64,000 nucleotides of DNA from Halomarina oriensis (GTDB lineage Archaea > Halobacteriota > Halobacteria > Halobacteriales > Haloarculaceae): positions 744,001 through 808,000 of the forward strand of contig NZ_WSZK01000015.1 in the NCBI RefSeq assembly GCF_009791395.1, read 5' to 3'. Made by a program: the position numbers and the translations under genes. Position 1 is the stretch's first letter. The number at the start of each line of letters is the position of its first letter. Positions 35,014 to 45,880 of the stretch are shown here, piece after piece. Below the pieces are notes generated by a model. It saw only the letters and a program-made list of their open reading frames with translations. It had not been told where the DNA came from and did not search any database.

Positions 35014-35374
35014 TGGTTCGACGGCCTTATACGTGACCCTCCACTCGGATAGGATGCGAAGAAGCGCGGGACGCCCCCTTCCGGGGGCGAACGCCCGCAG
35101 TCCGACGCCCTTATATGTAAGGGCAGGCTCGGACCAAGTACGCGATACGACGGGTGGTGCTCCTCACGGGGCGTCATCCTGGGTCCGACGCCCTTATATG
35201 TAAGGGCGAACTTGGACGTAATACGCGGAAACAGCGAGGTGGTCTCCTTCGGGAGGCCATCTCCGGTCCGGTGCCCTTATACGTATGAGGGCGTTCGGAT
35301 GCAATACGCGACGGGGCGCGGCCTTCGAGGCCGTGTCCGGGATTTCGAGTCCGGTTCGATGGGTTTATAACCCT
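35014..35374 (+). promoter_or_regulatory. Five tandem rRNA promoters
   Basis: TATA elements start at 35027, 35111, 35194, 35277 and 35364, spaced 84, 83, 83 and 87 bases apart. The second and third are centred in the perfect palindrome GCCCTTATATGTAAGGGC; the fourth is GCCCTTATACGTATGAGGGC and the fifth GGGTTTATAACCC. About 25-30 bases after the first four comes a shared start-like word (GATGCGA or TACGCG). Multiple tandem promoters are known for haloarchaeal rRNA operons. Confidence 0.85.
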
Positions 35375-35534
35375 CAATCGGCTACTGTGAAATCCGAAAG
35401 AAGTGAGGATTCCGCCCCTGCGGTCCGCCGTCAAGACGGGATCTGATGTTAGCCCTGGTAGTTCGGTGACACTCGGTTGGTCCGACTGTCGCCGACGTCC
35501 GATACACACATGCAATATGCAAATGGGATATGGA

Positions 35535-35555
35535 AACACACTCTCTGAGTGTGTT
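35535..35555 (+). other. Leader hairpin upstream of 16S
   Basis: AACACACTC-TCT-GAGTGTGTT, a perfect 9-bp stem, lies 30 bases before the 16S 5' end, between the processing stem and the mature gene. Confidence 0.6.
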
Positions 35556-35584
35556 CCCGCCAACCCCCCTCTTACGAGGGGAAC

Positions 35585-37056
<1,472 letters not shown>

Positions 37057-37172
37057 CAGATCGAGACCAGGCCGACGTGCCTGGCTCACCTTTGGCGCGG
37101 ACGTCGACGACTGCGCGGCTTCGCCGCGATGTGGCCAACCGAGCACTTCAGAACTACCAGGGCTAACAGGTA

Positions 37173-37244
37173 GGGCCCATAGCTCAGTGGGAGAGTGCCT
37201 CCTTTGCAAGGAGGATGCCCTGGGTTCGAATCCCAGTGGGTCCA
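37173..37244 (+). tRNA. tRNA-Ala (TGC)
   Basis: A 72-nt cloverleaf. Acceptor GGGCCCA pairs with TGGGTCC (one G-T), anticodon stem CTCCT with AGGAG around TTTGCAA (anticodon TGC), T arm CTGGG-TTCGAAT-CCCAG, discriminator A. No encoded CCA. Its place in the 16S-23S spacer is standard for euryarchaeal rRNA operons. Confidence 0.97.
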
Positions 37245-37407
37245 TATTCACGGGACGGAACCGGGTTGCTTAAGTGTGATCCGGCGCTCGTTCCGATGAA
37301 GACAGATGCACCATCTCGTGCAAGCGAGGATGGGAAGGGTCGACGCAGGTCCGCTTAGTCTCCGGAGCTGTGTATGACACCGTGTGTACGTGCGATCCAG
37401 GCGCTCA

Positions 37408-40388
<2,981 letters not shown>

Positions 40389-40415
40389 GCGTTAACTGGA
40401 TCGCACGTACTCTGA

Positions 40416-40462
40416 CCGACGGTGGTCCTTACCCACACGCGGTTCGATTCCGCGAGTCGGCG
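40416..40462 (+). ncRNA. tRNA-like processing element before 5S rRNA
   Basis: A D-arm-less mini-tRNA. CCGAC (40416-40420) pairs with GTCGG (40456-40460). One arm is GTGG-TCCTTAC-CCAC. A canonical T arm CGCGG-TTCGATT-CCGCG occupies 40438-40454. The 3' strand and a discriminator-like G end at 40462, exactly one base before the 5S start. In Haloferax volcanii tRNase Z matures the 5S 5' end through such an upstream element (established); the same function is inferred here. Confidence 0.75.
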
Positions 40463-40690
40463 TTAAGGCGGCCACAGCGGCAGGGCGACTCCCGTACCCA
40501 TCCCGAACACGGAAGATAAGCCTGCCAGCGTTCCAGCGAGTACTGGAGTACGAGAGTCTCTGGGAAAACTGACCCGCAAGGGTGGCCAAGCACGGGCCGA
40601 GGACCGTGATCCGTAGTACACGCAGGGTTCGTCCCGGTGGAATCGGAGATCGGTCCGTCGACGCCCGCAGCTGGTGGTTCGCCGCCTCCC
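40463..40690 (+). rRNA. rrf: 5S ribosomal RNA with about 106-nt insertion
   Basis: The 5' part TTAAGGCGGCCACAGCGGCA through TCTCTGGGAAAACT is standard haloarchaeal 5S. The expected 3' end (GGTTCGCCGCC) appears only at 40676-40686, after an extra segment of roughly 106 nt (about 40571-40672). Helix I closes: AGGCGGC (40466-40472) with GCCGCCT (40681-40687). Total about 228 nt against about 122 normally. Halococcus morrhuae has a 5S of about 231 nt with a 108-nt insertion (established). The insertion folds locally: ACCC-GCAA-GGGT (GNRA loop) and CACGG/CCGTG. Confidence 0.88.
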
Positions 40691-40717
40691 ACTCATACCG
40701 TATTCATCCAACCGAGA

Positions 40718-40748
40718 GCGGCCGCACTATCGGAGTGCGGCCGCTTTT
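40718..40748 (+). terminator. Strong hairpin after 5S rRNA
   Basis: GCGGCCGCAC (40718-40727) and GTGCGGCCGC (40735-40744) form a perfect 10-bp stem with a 7-base loop, followed by TTTT. It lies between 5S and tRNA-Cys, so it is either a terminator or a processing signal. Confidence 0.65.
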
Positions 40749-40821
40749 CGTCGTTGTAACGGGACGCGGTCACACCAGACCGCTATCCTTATTCACATCG
40801 TCACAGTAGAGGCAGCTACGC

Positions 40822-40897
40822 GCCAAGGTGACAGAGTCTGGCCATACGTACTCGCCTGCAGAGCGAGATCACGCCGGTTCGAATCCGGCCCTTGGCT
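40822..40897 (+). tRNA. tRNA-Cys (GCA)
   Basis: A 76-nt cloverleaf. Acceptor GCCAAGG pairs with CCTTGGC, anticodon stem CTCGC with GCGAG around CTGCAGA (anticodon GCA), T arm GCCGG-TTCGAAT-CCGGC, discriminator T as expected for Cys. tRNA-Cys distal to 5S is the common haloarchaeal rRNA operon order. Confidence 0.95.
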
Positions 40898-41321
40898 TCC
40901 TGTTGTGAGTCACGCGTGAGCAGCGGCCGCTCCGTCGGTTCGAAGCCAGTGGCGAGCGGCGGCGAAGCAGTCTCGGTTCGAGTTCAGCCCCGTCGCTTCG
41001 ATCGGTGTCGGTTCACGAGGAGCGGACGCGCTGCCGTTCGGTTCGACGCGGGCCGGTGGTGGTCGGGTCGCTGTCGTTCGGTGTCGGATGAGCGGTCGGC
41101 CGACTGGCGTCGCCGGTGGTTGGAGTACGGGCCGCCCCGCCGTTGTTGGAGGGTAGTTCTCGCCTCCCGACTCCTGGGGGTCGAGGGTGGAGAGACACCG
41201 TTCGAGCGGGGTGGGTGGTGAGTGATGGCGTTCCACGCGTCTCGTCTCGGCCGTCGTCGTGGGTGGACGGGTCGTCGGTCACGGAGAACGCAATCGATAT
41301 AGGCCGCGCTATCTTCGCGTG
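40898..41321. other. Intergenic region without a supported gene
   Basis: The 424 bases between tRNA-Cys and the surface-protein gene contain open frames on both strands, but all are Arg/Ser/Pro-rich in the style of GC shadow frames. The only clear element is the TATA-like CGATATAGG at about 41294-41302, 24-32 bases before the next start. Confidence 0.5.
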
Positions 41322-41325
41322 ATGT

Positions 41326-42600
41326 ATGCAACGACGAGCGGCCGCGGTCCTCTTCGTCTTCTTCGTGGTGATGGCGGCGAGTGCGTACTCCGTCGTCTCA
41401 CTCGCGGAGAGTCCCGACATCCAGTTGGACGGGGCGGAGACGTACCAGAACGGGTCGAACTTCACGGCGGGTGACCAGGAGTATCGTGTTCTCGCACAGA
41501 TGGAAGAGAGCAGCGGCGGCGGTGGCGGCCACGGTGGTGGCGGTGGCGGCGGTCCGACGCCGGCGGGGACGCTCCAGTGGTACGTTCCGGAGACGACGCA
41601 GAACCAGAGCTACGGGAACGGTTCGACGGCCGAGGTGTTCAACGGGACGTGGCTCGTGACGACCGGTGTCGCGCCGAACCTCGAGAACGCGTACGTCTCG
41701 GCGGACGGGAACGTGACGGCGCTCTCGGCGGCCGGTCAGCGGATGGACGCCGGTGGCTCGGGCAACGCGAGCGGTAACGAGTCGGGCAACGCCTCCGGTG
41801 GCGGGACGCCTGCTGCGGGCAACGGGACCGAGAGCGGTGGGCTCGAGACCAACGGCACGGCGGGAAGCGGTGTCTCGGGGAACGGTACGAGCGGTGCCAA
41901 CGCGACGACCACCGGTCAGAACGCGAGTAGCAACGCCAGCAGCAACTCCACCGACGCGGGCGGTAGCGCTGGTGTGGCTTCCTCGAACGGGACGCAGGCC
42001 GCCGAGAACGGGAGCCTCTACACCGAGGCACAGGACACGCTCGTGTTCACCAACACGACGGACGTCACGGCCATCTTAGAGTCCGATCCGGCCGTCTACA
42101 ACGAGACGGTGACCGCGCAGGGCCAGACGTTCGTTCGGTACCAGTCGAACGGGACGTTCGTCCCCATCGCGCAGTATCTCTCGCCGGCCGAGCAGACGCG
42201 CGTCGCCGAGGGTGAGAGCTTCGAACTGCAGCTCGAAATCGACACCTTCGACGGTTCGAGGATGGTCAACGTCTCCGCGACGGTCGTCAACGTGACCAAC
42301 AGCTCCGCCGTCGTCGAGTACACGGTCCCGCAGTACAACACGGCCGAACTCACGCAGGGCGGCAACGTCACGCTCGCCAACGGCGAGCAGCGGGTCGTGA
42401 ACTTCCAGACGGAGGGCCACGGCAACGAGACGTCTATCTCCGGTGTCCAACTCGGGCAGGACTACTCGGTGTACGCCGAGCAGGCGGACACGCAGGCGTC
42501 GTTCACCGACCGGATGACCGGGCTGTGGAACGTCATCATCATCAGTTCGCTGGCCGGGTTGCTGGTCGTCGGACTGGCGTTCCTGCCGGTTCGGGGCTGA
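41326..42600 (+). CDS. Sequon-rich surface protein with two membrane anchors
   Basis: A 424-aa secreted or membrane protein. There is an N-terminal hydrophobic helix (residues 6-27) and a C-terminal one (about 400-421) followed by a short cytoplasmic tail. The extracellular part holds about 25 N-X-S/T sequons, dense in the Gly/Asn/Ser/Thr linker at about 140-235, and a poly-Gly stretch at about 64-75. The last third is a beta-rich domain. N-glycosylation of such sequons is the haloarchaeal norm. Function unknown. ATG at 41326; an ATG at 41322 is out of frame. TATA 24-32 bases upstream. Confidence 0.8.
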   Translation: MQRRAAAVLFVFFVVMAASAYSVVSLAESPDIQLDGAETYQNGSNFTAGDQEYRVLAQMEESSGGGGGHGGGGGGGPTPAGTLQWYVPETTQNQSYGNGSTAEVFNGTWLVTTGVAPNLENAYVSADGNVTALSAAGQRMDAGGSGNASGNESGNASGGGTPAAGNGTESGGLETNGTAGSGVSGNGTSGANATTTGQNASSNASSNSTDAGGSAGVASSNGTQAAENGSLYTEAQDTLVFTNTTDVTAILESDPAVYNETVTAQGQTFVRYQSNGTFVPIAQYLSPAEQTRVAEGESFELQLEIDTFDGSRMVNVSATVVNVTNSSAVVEYTVPQYNTAELTQGGNVTLANGEQRVVNFQTEGHGNETSISGVQLGQDYSVYAEQADTQASFTDRMTGLWNVIIISSLAGLLVVGLAFLPVRG

Positions 42601-42678
42601 GAGACGACGTGCCTGTTCTCGCTCACGGGGCCGCGTCAACCGTAACGGTTTAGCGACGAGCGACGGTAGCTTCGGTGA

Positions 42679-42752
42679 GGGCTGATAGCTCAGTTAGGGA
42701 GAGCGTCTGGCTTTTAACCAGACGGTCGGGGGTTCAAATCCCTCTCAGCCCG
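42679..42752 (+). tRNA. tRNA-Lys (TTT)
   Basis: A 74-nt cloverleaf. Acceptor GGGCTGA pairs with TCAGCCC, the anticodon loop CTTTTAA gives anticodon TTT, T arm GGGGG-TTCAAAT-CCCTC (one mismatch-type pair), discriminator G. No encoded CCA; TTTT follows. A degenerate copy of its 3' end lies 76 bases downstream (42828-42850). Confidence 0.95.
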
Positions 42753-42790
42753 TTTTCCTACGACCCACGTGAGCAGTGACAACGCTACAG

Positions 42791-42850
42791 AGGACTCGAA
42801 CCAGAGAGCAAACATCGTGAGCGACCGAGGTTCGAGTCCTTCTCGGCCCG
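42791..42850. repeat. Degenerate copy of the tRNA-Lys 3' end with inverted repeat
   Basis: Bases 42828-42850 match the last 23 bases of tRNA-Lys at 18 of 23 positions. Part of it, GGTTCGAGTCCT (42829-42840), also occurs as a perfect inverted copy AGGACTCGAACC at 42791-42802. It may be a tRNA gene relic or an old attachment-site duplication. Confidence 0.45.
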
Positions 42851-42957
42851 TCCCTGCACCGTCGCCGGGGGTGGTGTCCCCGCTCTCCGTGGAATCGGGT
42901 CGTGGTGGGGCGAGCCCTGGCGTAGCGAGCGGGCCGCCTCGCCGTCGTCCGGTTCGA

Positions 42958-42979
42958 CCCCCCGGTTTCGTGTGGAACC
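42958..42979 (-). promoter_or_regulatory. Solitary ORB-like box before the M20 peptidase gene
   Basis: On the minus strand TTCCACACGAAACCGGGGGG closely matches ORB-B (TTCCACCCGAAACGAGGGGG). It ends 41 bases before the ATG at 43020. Confidence 0.4.
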
Positions 42980-43019
42980 ATGCCAAACGCTCTTGGCGGT
43001 GCCCGTGTATCGTCGGGCG

Positions 43020-44345
43020 ATGACTGACGTGCGTTCACCGTTCGTCGAGCGGTACGATGCGGAGCTTCGAGCGTTCGTCGAGCGACTGGTCGGCTTCGAA
43101 TCGACGCCGGGTGCGGAGGCCGGTATCCAGTCGTTCGTCCGTGAGCACCTCGACGCGCTGGGGTTCGAGACGTACGAGTGGGAGGCGGACCCGGAGCGGT
43201 TGGCTGGCCTGCCGTCGTTCCCGGACGACCCCGCGGCGATTCCGACCGCGGGTCGCCCCAGCGTCGCGGGGGTCCTCGAACTCGGCTCCGGGGAGGGTCG
43301 GACGCTGGTCCTGAACGGGCACGTCGACGTCGTCCCGGCCAGTGACGCCGGGGCGGGTGGTCGGGACGACACGTCGGCCTCGGCCGCCACCGACGGGGGT
43401 GCGTGGCGGTCGGACCCGTTCACGGCGACGTGGAGCGAGGACGGGAAGCGGCTGACCGCCCGCGGTGCGGCGGACATGAAGTCGGGACTCGGTGCGTGCG
43501 TCTACGCGGCCCGGTATCTGGCCGACCGGGTCGAGGCGGGCGAGGCGGACGTCGACGGTCGGGTCGTCGTCGAGAGCGTCGCGGGCGAGGAGGAGGGTGG
43601 CATCGGCGCGGCGTCGAGCGCACTCGACGCGCCGTACACCGGCGAGCGTGACGCGGTGGTCGTCGCCGAACCGACCGAACTCCGCCCCGTCGTCGCCAGC
43701 GAGGGCTGTCTGATGCTCCGTCTGGTGGTACGTGGGCGGTCGGCCCACGCCGCCACCGCGTGGCGTGGCGCGAGCGCGCTCGACCGGTTCGAGGTCGTTC
43801 ACGACGCGCTCCGGGGGTACGAGTCCGACCACACCGAGACGACGACTCACCCCCTCTACGATGGGTACACGACGCCGTGGCCCGTCGTGGTCGGCACGGT
43901 CCGCGCGGGCGAGTGGCCCTCGACGGTGCCAGCGCGGCTGACGGCCGAGACGCGCATCGGCGTCGCCCCCGGCGAGTCCGTCGACGAGGTGGAGACGGCC
44001 GTCCGTGAGCGACTGACCGAGACCGCCCGCGAGGCCGGATGGCCCGACGCGCTGTCGATAGAGCGGTTCGACGTCCAGTTCGAGCCGAGTGAAATCGCGC
44101 CCGACGAACCGGTCGTCGTCGCCGTCCAGGACGCGATGGTCGACCACGGCGTCGCCGGGACAGACCCGCTGGGTGTGACCTACGGTGCGGACGCGCGTCA
44201 CTACACCGACGCCGGCGTCCCGGCGGTGCTGTTCGGACCGGGGAGCATCGACCAGGCGCACTTCCCCAACGAAACCGTCGAGTGGGACGAGGTACTGACC
44301 GCCGGTGTGACGCTCTCGACGGCTGTCGAGCGATTCCTCTCGTGA
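43020..44345 (+). CDS. M20-family metallopeptidase (ArgE/DapE/ACY1-like)
   Basis: A 441-aa dinuclear-zinc amidohydrolase. Zinc and catalytic motifs are LNGHVDVVP, ARGAADMKSGLGA, SVAGEEEGGIGA, AEPTELRPVV and, near the end, GPGSIDQAHFPNETVEWDE. The dimerisation domain lies at about 200-325 (VVRGRSAHAATAWRG). It hydrolyses N-acyl amino acids or small peptides; the substrate is not readable. ATG at 43020 chosen; an earlier in-frame ATG at 42972 adds a non-conserved segment. Confidence 0.88.
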   Translation: MTDVRSPFVERYDAELRAFVERLVGFESTPGAEAGIQSFVREHLDALGFETYEWEADPERLAGLPSFPDDPAAIPTAGRPSVAGVLELGSGEGRTLVLNGHVDVVPASDAGAGGRDDTSASAATDGGAWRSDPFTATWSEDGKRLTARGAADMKSGLGACVYAARYLADRVEAGEADVDGRVVVESVAGEEEGGIGAASSALDAPYTGERDAVVVAEPTELRPVVASEGCLMLRLVVRGRSAHAATAWRGASALDRFEVVHDALRGYESDHTETTTHPLYDGYTTPWPVVVGTVRAGEWPSTVPARLTAETRIGVAPGESVDEVETAVRERLTETAREAGWPDALSIERFDVQFEPSEIAPDEPVVVAVQDAMVDHGVAGTDPLGVTYGADARHYTDAGVPAVLFGPGSIDQAHFPNETVEWDEVLTAGVTLSTAVERFLS

Positions 44346-44419
44346 GTCGGTGATTCCGGTCGGTCGCTTCCGGCGGGGGAGTCGAAGCCTGCTCTGACCA
44401 CTCCGCACGGTTCCGTCGT

Positions 44420-44515
44420 TCGGTACTGGCGGTTCTCGCTCGTCACGCTCGCTCCGAGGACCTCGTGCTGCTCGTTCTTCGTGCTCCCGTTCGCTGACGC
44501 TCACGGAACTCCGAA
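44420..44515. repeat. REP-like low-complexity gene end
   Basis: A stretch of CGCTCGTCACGCTCGCTCC and CGTTCGCTGACGCTCACGG words between convergent genes, the same style as 11236-11381 and 54828-54938. Confidence 0.35.
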
Positions 44516-44520
44516 CCGCG

Positions 44521-45189
44521 CTACTCCTCTAGCGGGTCGAGGTTCGCCAGCGCTTCTGCGACGACGTCTTCGGGGTCCACGCCGCGACGGGCGGCCCGCC
44601 AGCGCAGGTCCCGGTAGCTCTCGGCGTTCAGCGAGAGCGAAATGTCGCCGACCGAGACGCCCTGTTCGGCCAGCGCCGCCTCGACGCTCCGGCCGTCGTT
44701 GATGGCGCTGGCGGCGGTCCGGACCTCCCGGACGGTCAGGTCGTGGTCGAGGACGGCCCACGCGAGGTGGTATCGCGCTTCCCCGCGGCCGCGGGCGATG
44801 TGTTTGGCCGCCGTCGGTGCGATACGGCCCGTGGCGACACACTCCCGAATCGCTCGGGGGAGGTCGTGGACCCGCGCCCACTTCCGGATGAACGAGACGG
44901 TGACCTCCTCGCCCGCCCGTTCGGCGGCGGCCTTGTACGACCCTTCGCCGCGGACGAGCGCGGCGCAGGCGGCCGCACCGCGGAGCATGTAGACGTTGTC
45001 GGCGGCCCCGGCGCTCTCGGTGGCGAACGCGTGGACGACGTCGGCGGCCCGTTCGAGGGAAGCGGGGTCCTCGGGGTCGAACTGGACGGCACGCTCGGCG
45101 CGTTCGCCCATCAACGTCGGGTCGCCCCGGACGACCGGTCGCCCGACCGGTGACCGTCGGTCCGCCGGCGGGACGTCGTCCTCACTCAT
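44521..45189 (-). CDS. Haloarchaeal protein with ParB-like HTH
   Basis: A 222-aa protein. The middle (about 65-150) looks like a ParB/KorB helix-turn-helix: YKAAAERAGEEVTVSFIRKW and AIRECVATGRIAPTAAKHIA, then HDLTVREVRTAASAI. The C-terminus (about 180-215) resembles a short ribbon-helix-helix (SLSLNAESYRDLRWRAARRG). The N-terminal nuclease part of ParB is missing. Probably DNA-binding (inference). A TATA-like TCTTTTGAAC lies about 25 bases upstream of the ATG. No operon partner. Confidence 0.72.
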   Translation of the reverse strand: MSEDDVPPADRRSPVGRPVVRGDPTLMGERAERAVQFDPEDPASLERAADVVHAFATESAGAADNVYMLRGAAACAALVRGEGSYKAAAERAGEEVTVSFIRKWARVHDLPRAIRECVATGRIAPTAAKHIARGRGEARYHLAWAVLDHDLTVREVRTAASAINDGRSVEAALAEQGVSVGDISLSLNAESYRDLRWRAARRGVDPEDVVAEALANLDPLEE

Positions 45190-45347
45190 TCTCTGAACTC
45201 ACGTCGGGGGCGTTCAAAAGACTCGCGCGGTCGTGCGACGGAGCGAACGGGTTCCGACACGTCGCCCGTCCCGAACCACGCGACTCCTCGCGGCTTCGCC
45301 GCTCGGTACGCGACGGTTCTCGCTCCTGTCGGTCACCTCGAATCGCC

Positions 45348-45509
45348 CTACTCCTCGCGTTGCTCGGAGAGGTGGTCCATCACCTCGGCACAGCCACACC
45401 CGTCGGCGAGGCCGTCGAGGTGGCTGGTGTCGACCGCTTTCTCCTCCTCGTTCTCCCGGTCGGAGTCGGCTCCCGCCGACTCGCGCGTCTCGCTCCGCTG
45501 CTCGCTCAC
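45348..45509 (-). CDS. 53-aa acidic protein with Cys-Gly-Cys motif
   Basis: A GTG-started 53-codon ORF: an acidic N-terminus and a C-terminal motif LDGLADGCGCAEVMDHLSEQ before REE-stop. The CGC pair could bind metal. Its start overlaps the stop of the 26-aa ORF upstream by four bases, so the two form a compact bicistron. I recognise no named family. Confidence 0.6.
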   Translation of the reverse strand: MSEQRSETRESAGADSDRENEEEKAVDTSHLDGLADGCGCAEVMDHLSEQREE

Positions 45510-45586
45510 TCTGTCTCCTCCTCGTACAACTCCGGTGCGACGTCCGCGGGTGCGACGGACGCACCCGGCGACTCTCTCTCGGTCAT
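45506..45586 (-). CDS. 26-aa microprotein, first gene of a bicistron
   Basis: The ORF begins MTERESPGASVAPADVAPEL and ends EEETE-stop. The promoter is strong: TTTAAAC at 45611-45617, 25-31 bases before the ATG. It overlaps the 53-aa ORF by four bases. The longer in-frame extension upstream is not protein-like and lies before the promoter. Confidence 0.55.
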   Translation of the reverse strand: MTERESPGASVAPADVAPELYEEETE

Positions 45587-45610
45587 CGCCCGTCCTATGC
45601 CTTCGCCTCG

Positions 45611-45617
45611 TTTAAAC
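45611..45617 (-). promoter_or_regulatory. TATA box of the microprotein bicistron
   Basis: TTTAAAC, 25-31 bases upstream of the ATG at 45586 on the minus strand, is one of the best TATA elements in this GC-rich window. Confidence 0.6.
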
Positions 45618-45880
45618 TCGCTTTCGCCCGTAACGTTGACCCGTGCTTCCCTCTCCCGGCAGTCGTTGCCGCATCCTACGTGGCTCTCCGGTGGCCCGGT
45701 TCGTCGCTGGCCGGGGGTCCGGTCCCGTGACCGGCGCTGGTCGTGCCGAGGTCGGTCGTCGTCGTTCGCCGACACGAACGACTGCTGAGAGAAACCGGCA
45801 ACTGTGGCTGGTTCACGGGAGCCTCCCCCAGCCTTGACGGGAGCCACGGCGGTTTACCCCGGACTCACGGACGGTAGGGT

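Noticed and set aside
40910-41236. Open frames on both strands between tRNA-Cys and the surface protein gene
   Set aside because: Arg/Ser/Trp-rich composition typical of random GC-rich sequence; no plausible start context.
42791-42850. Possible second tRNA gene downstream of tRNA-Lys
   Set aside because: Only the T arm and 3' acceptor part are recognisable; no D or anticodon arm, and the T stem has a mismatch.
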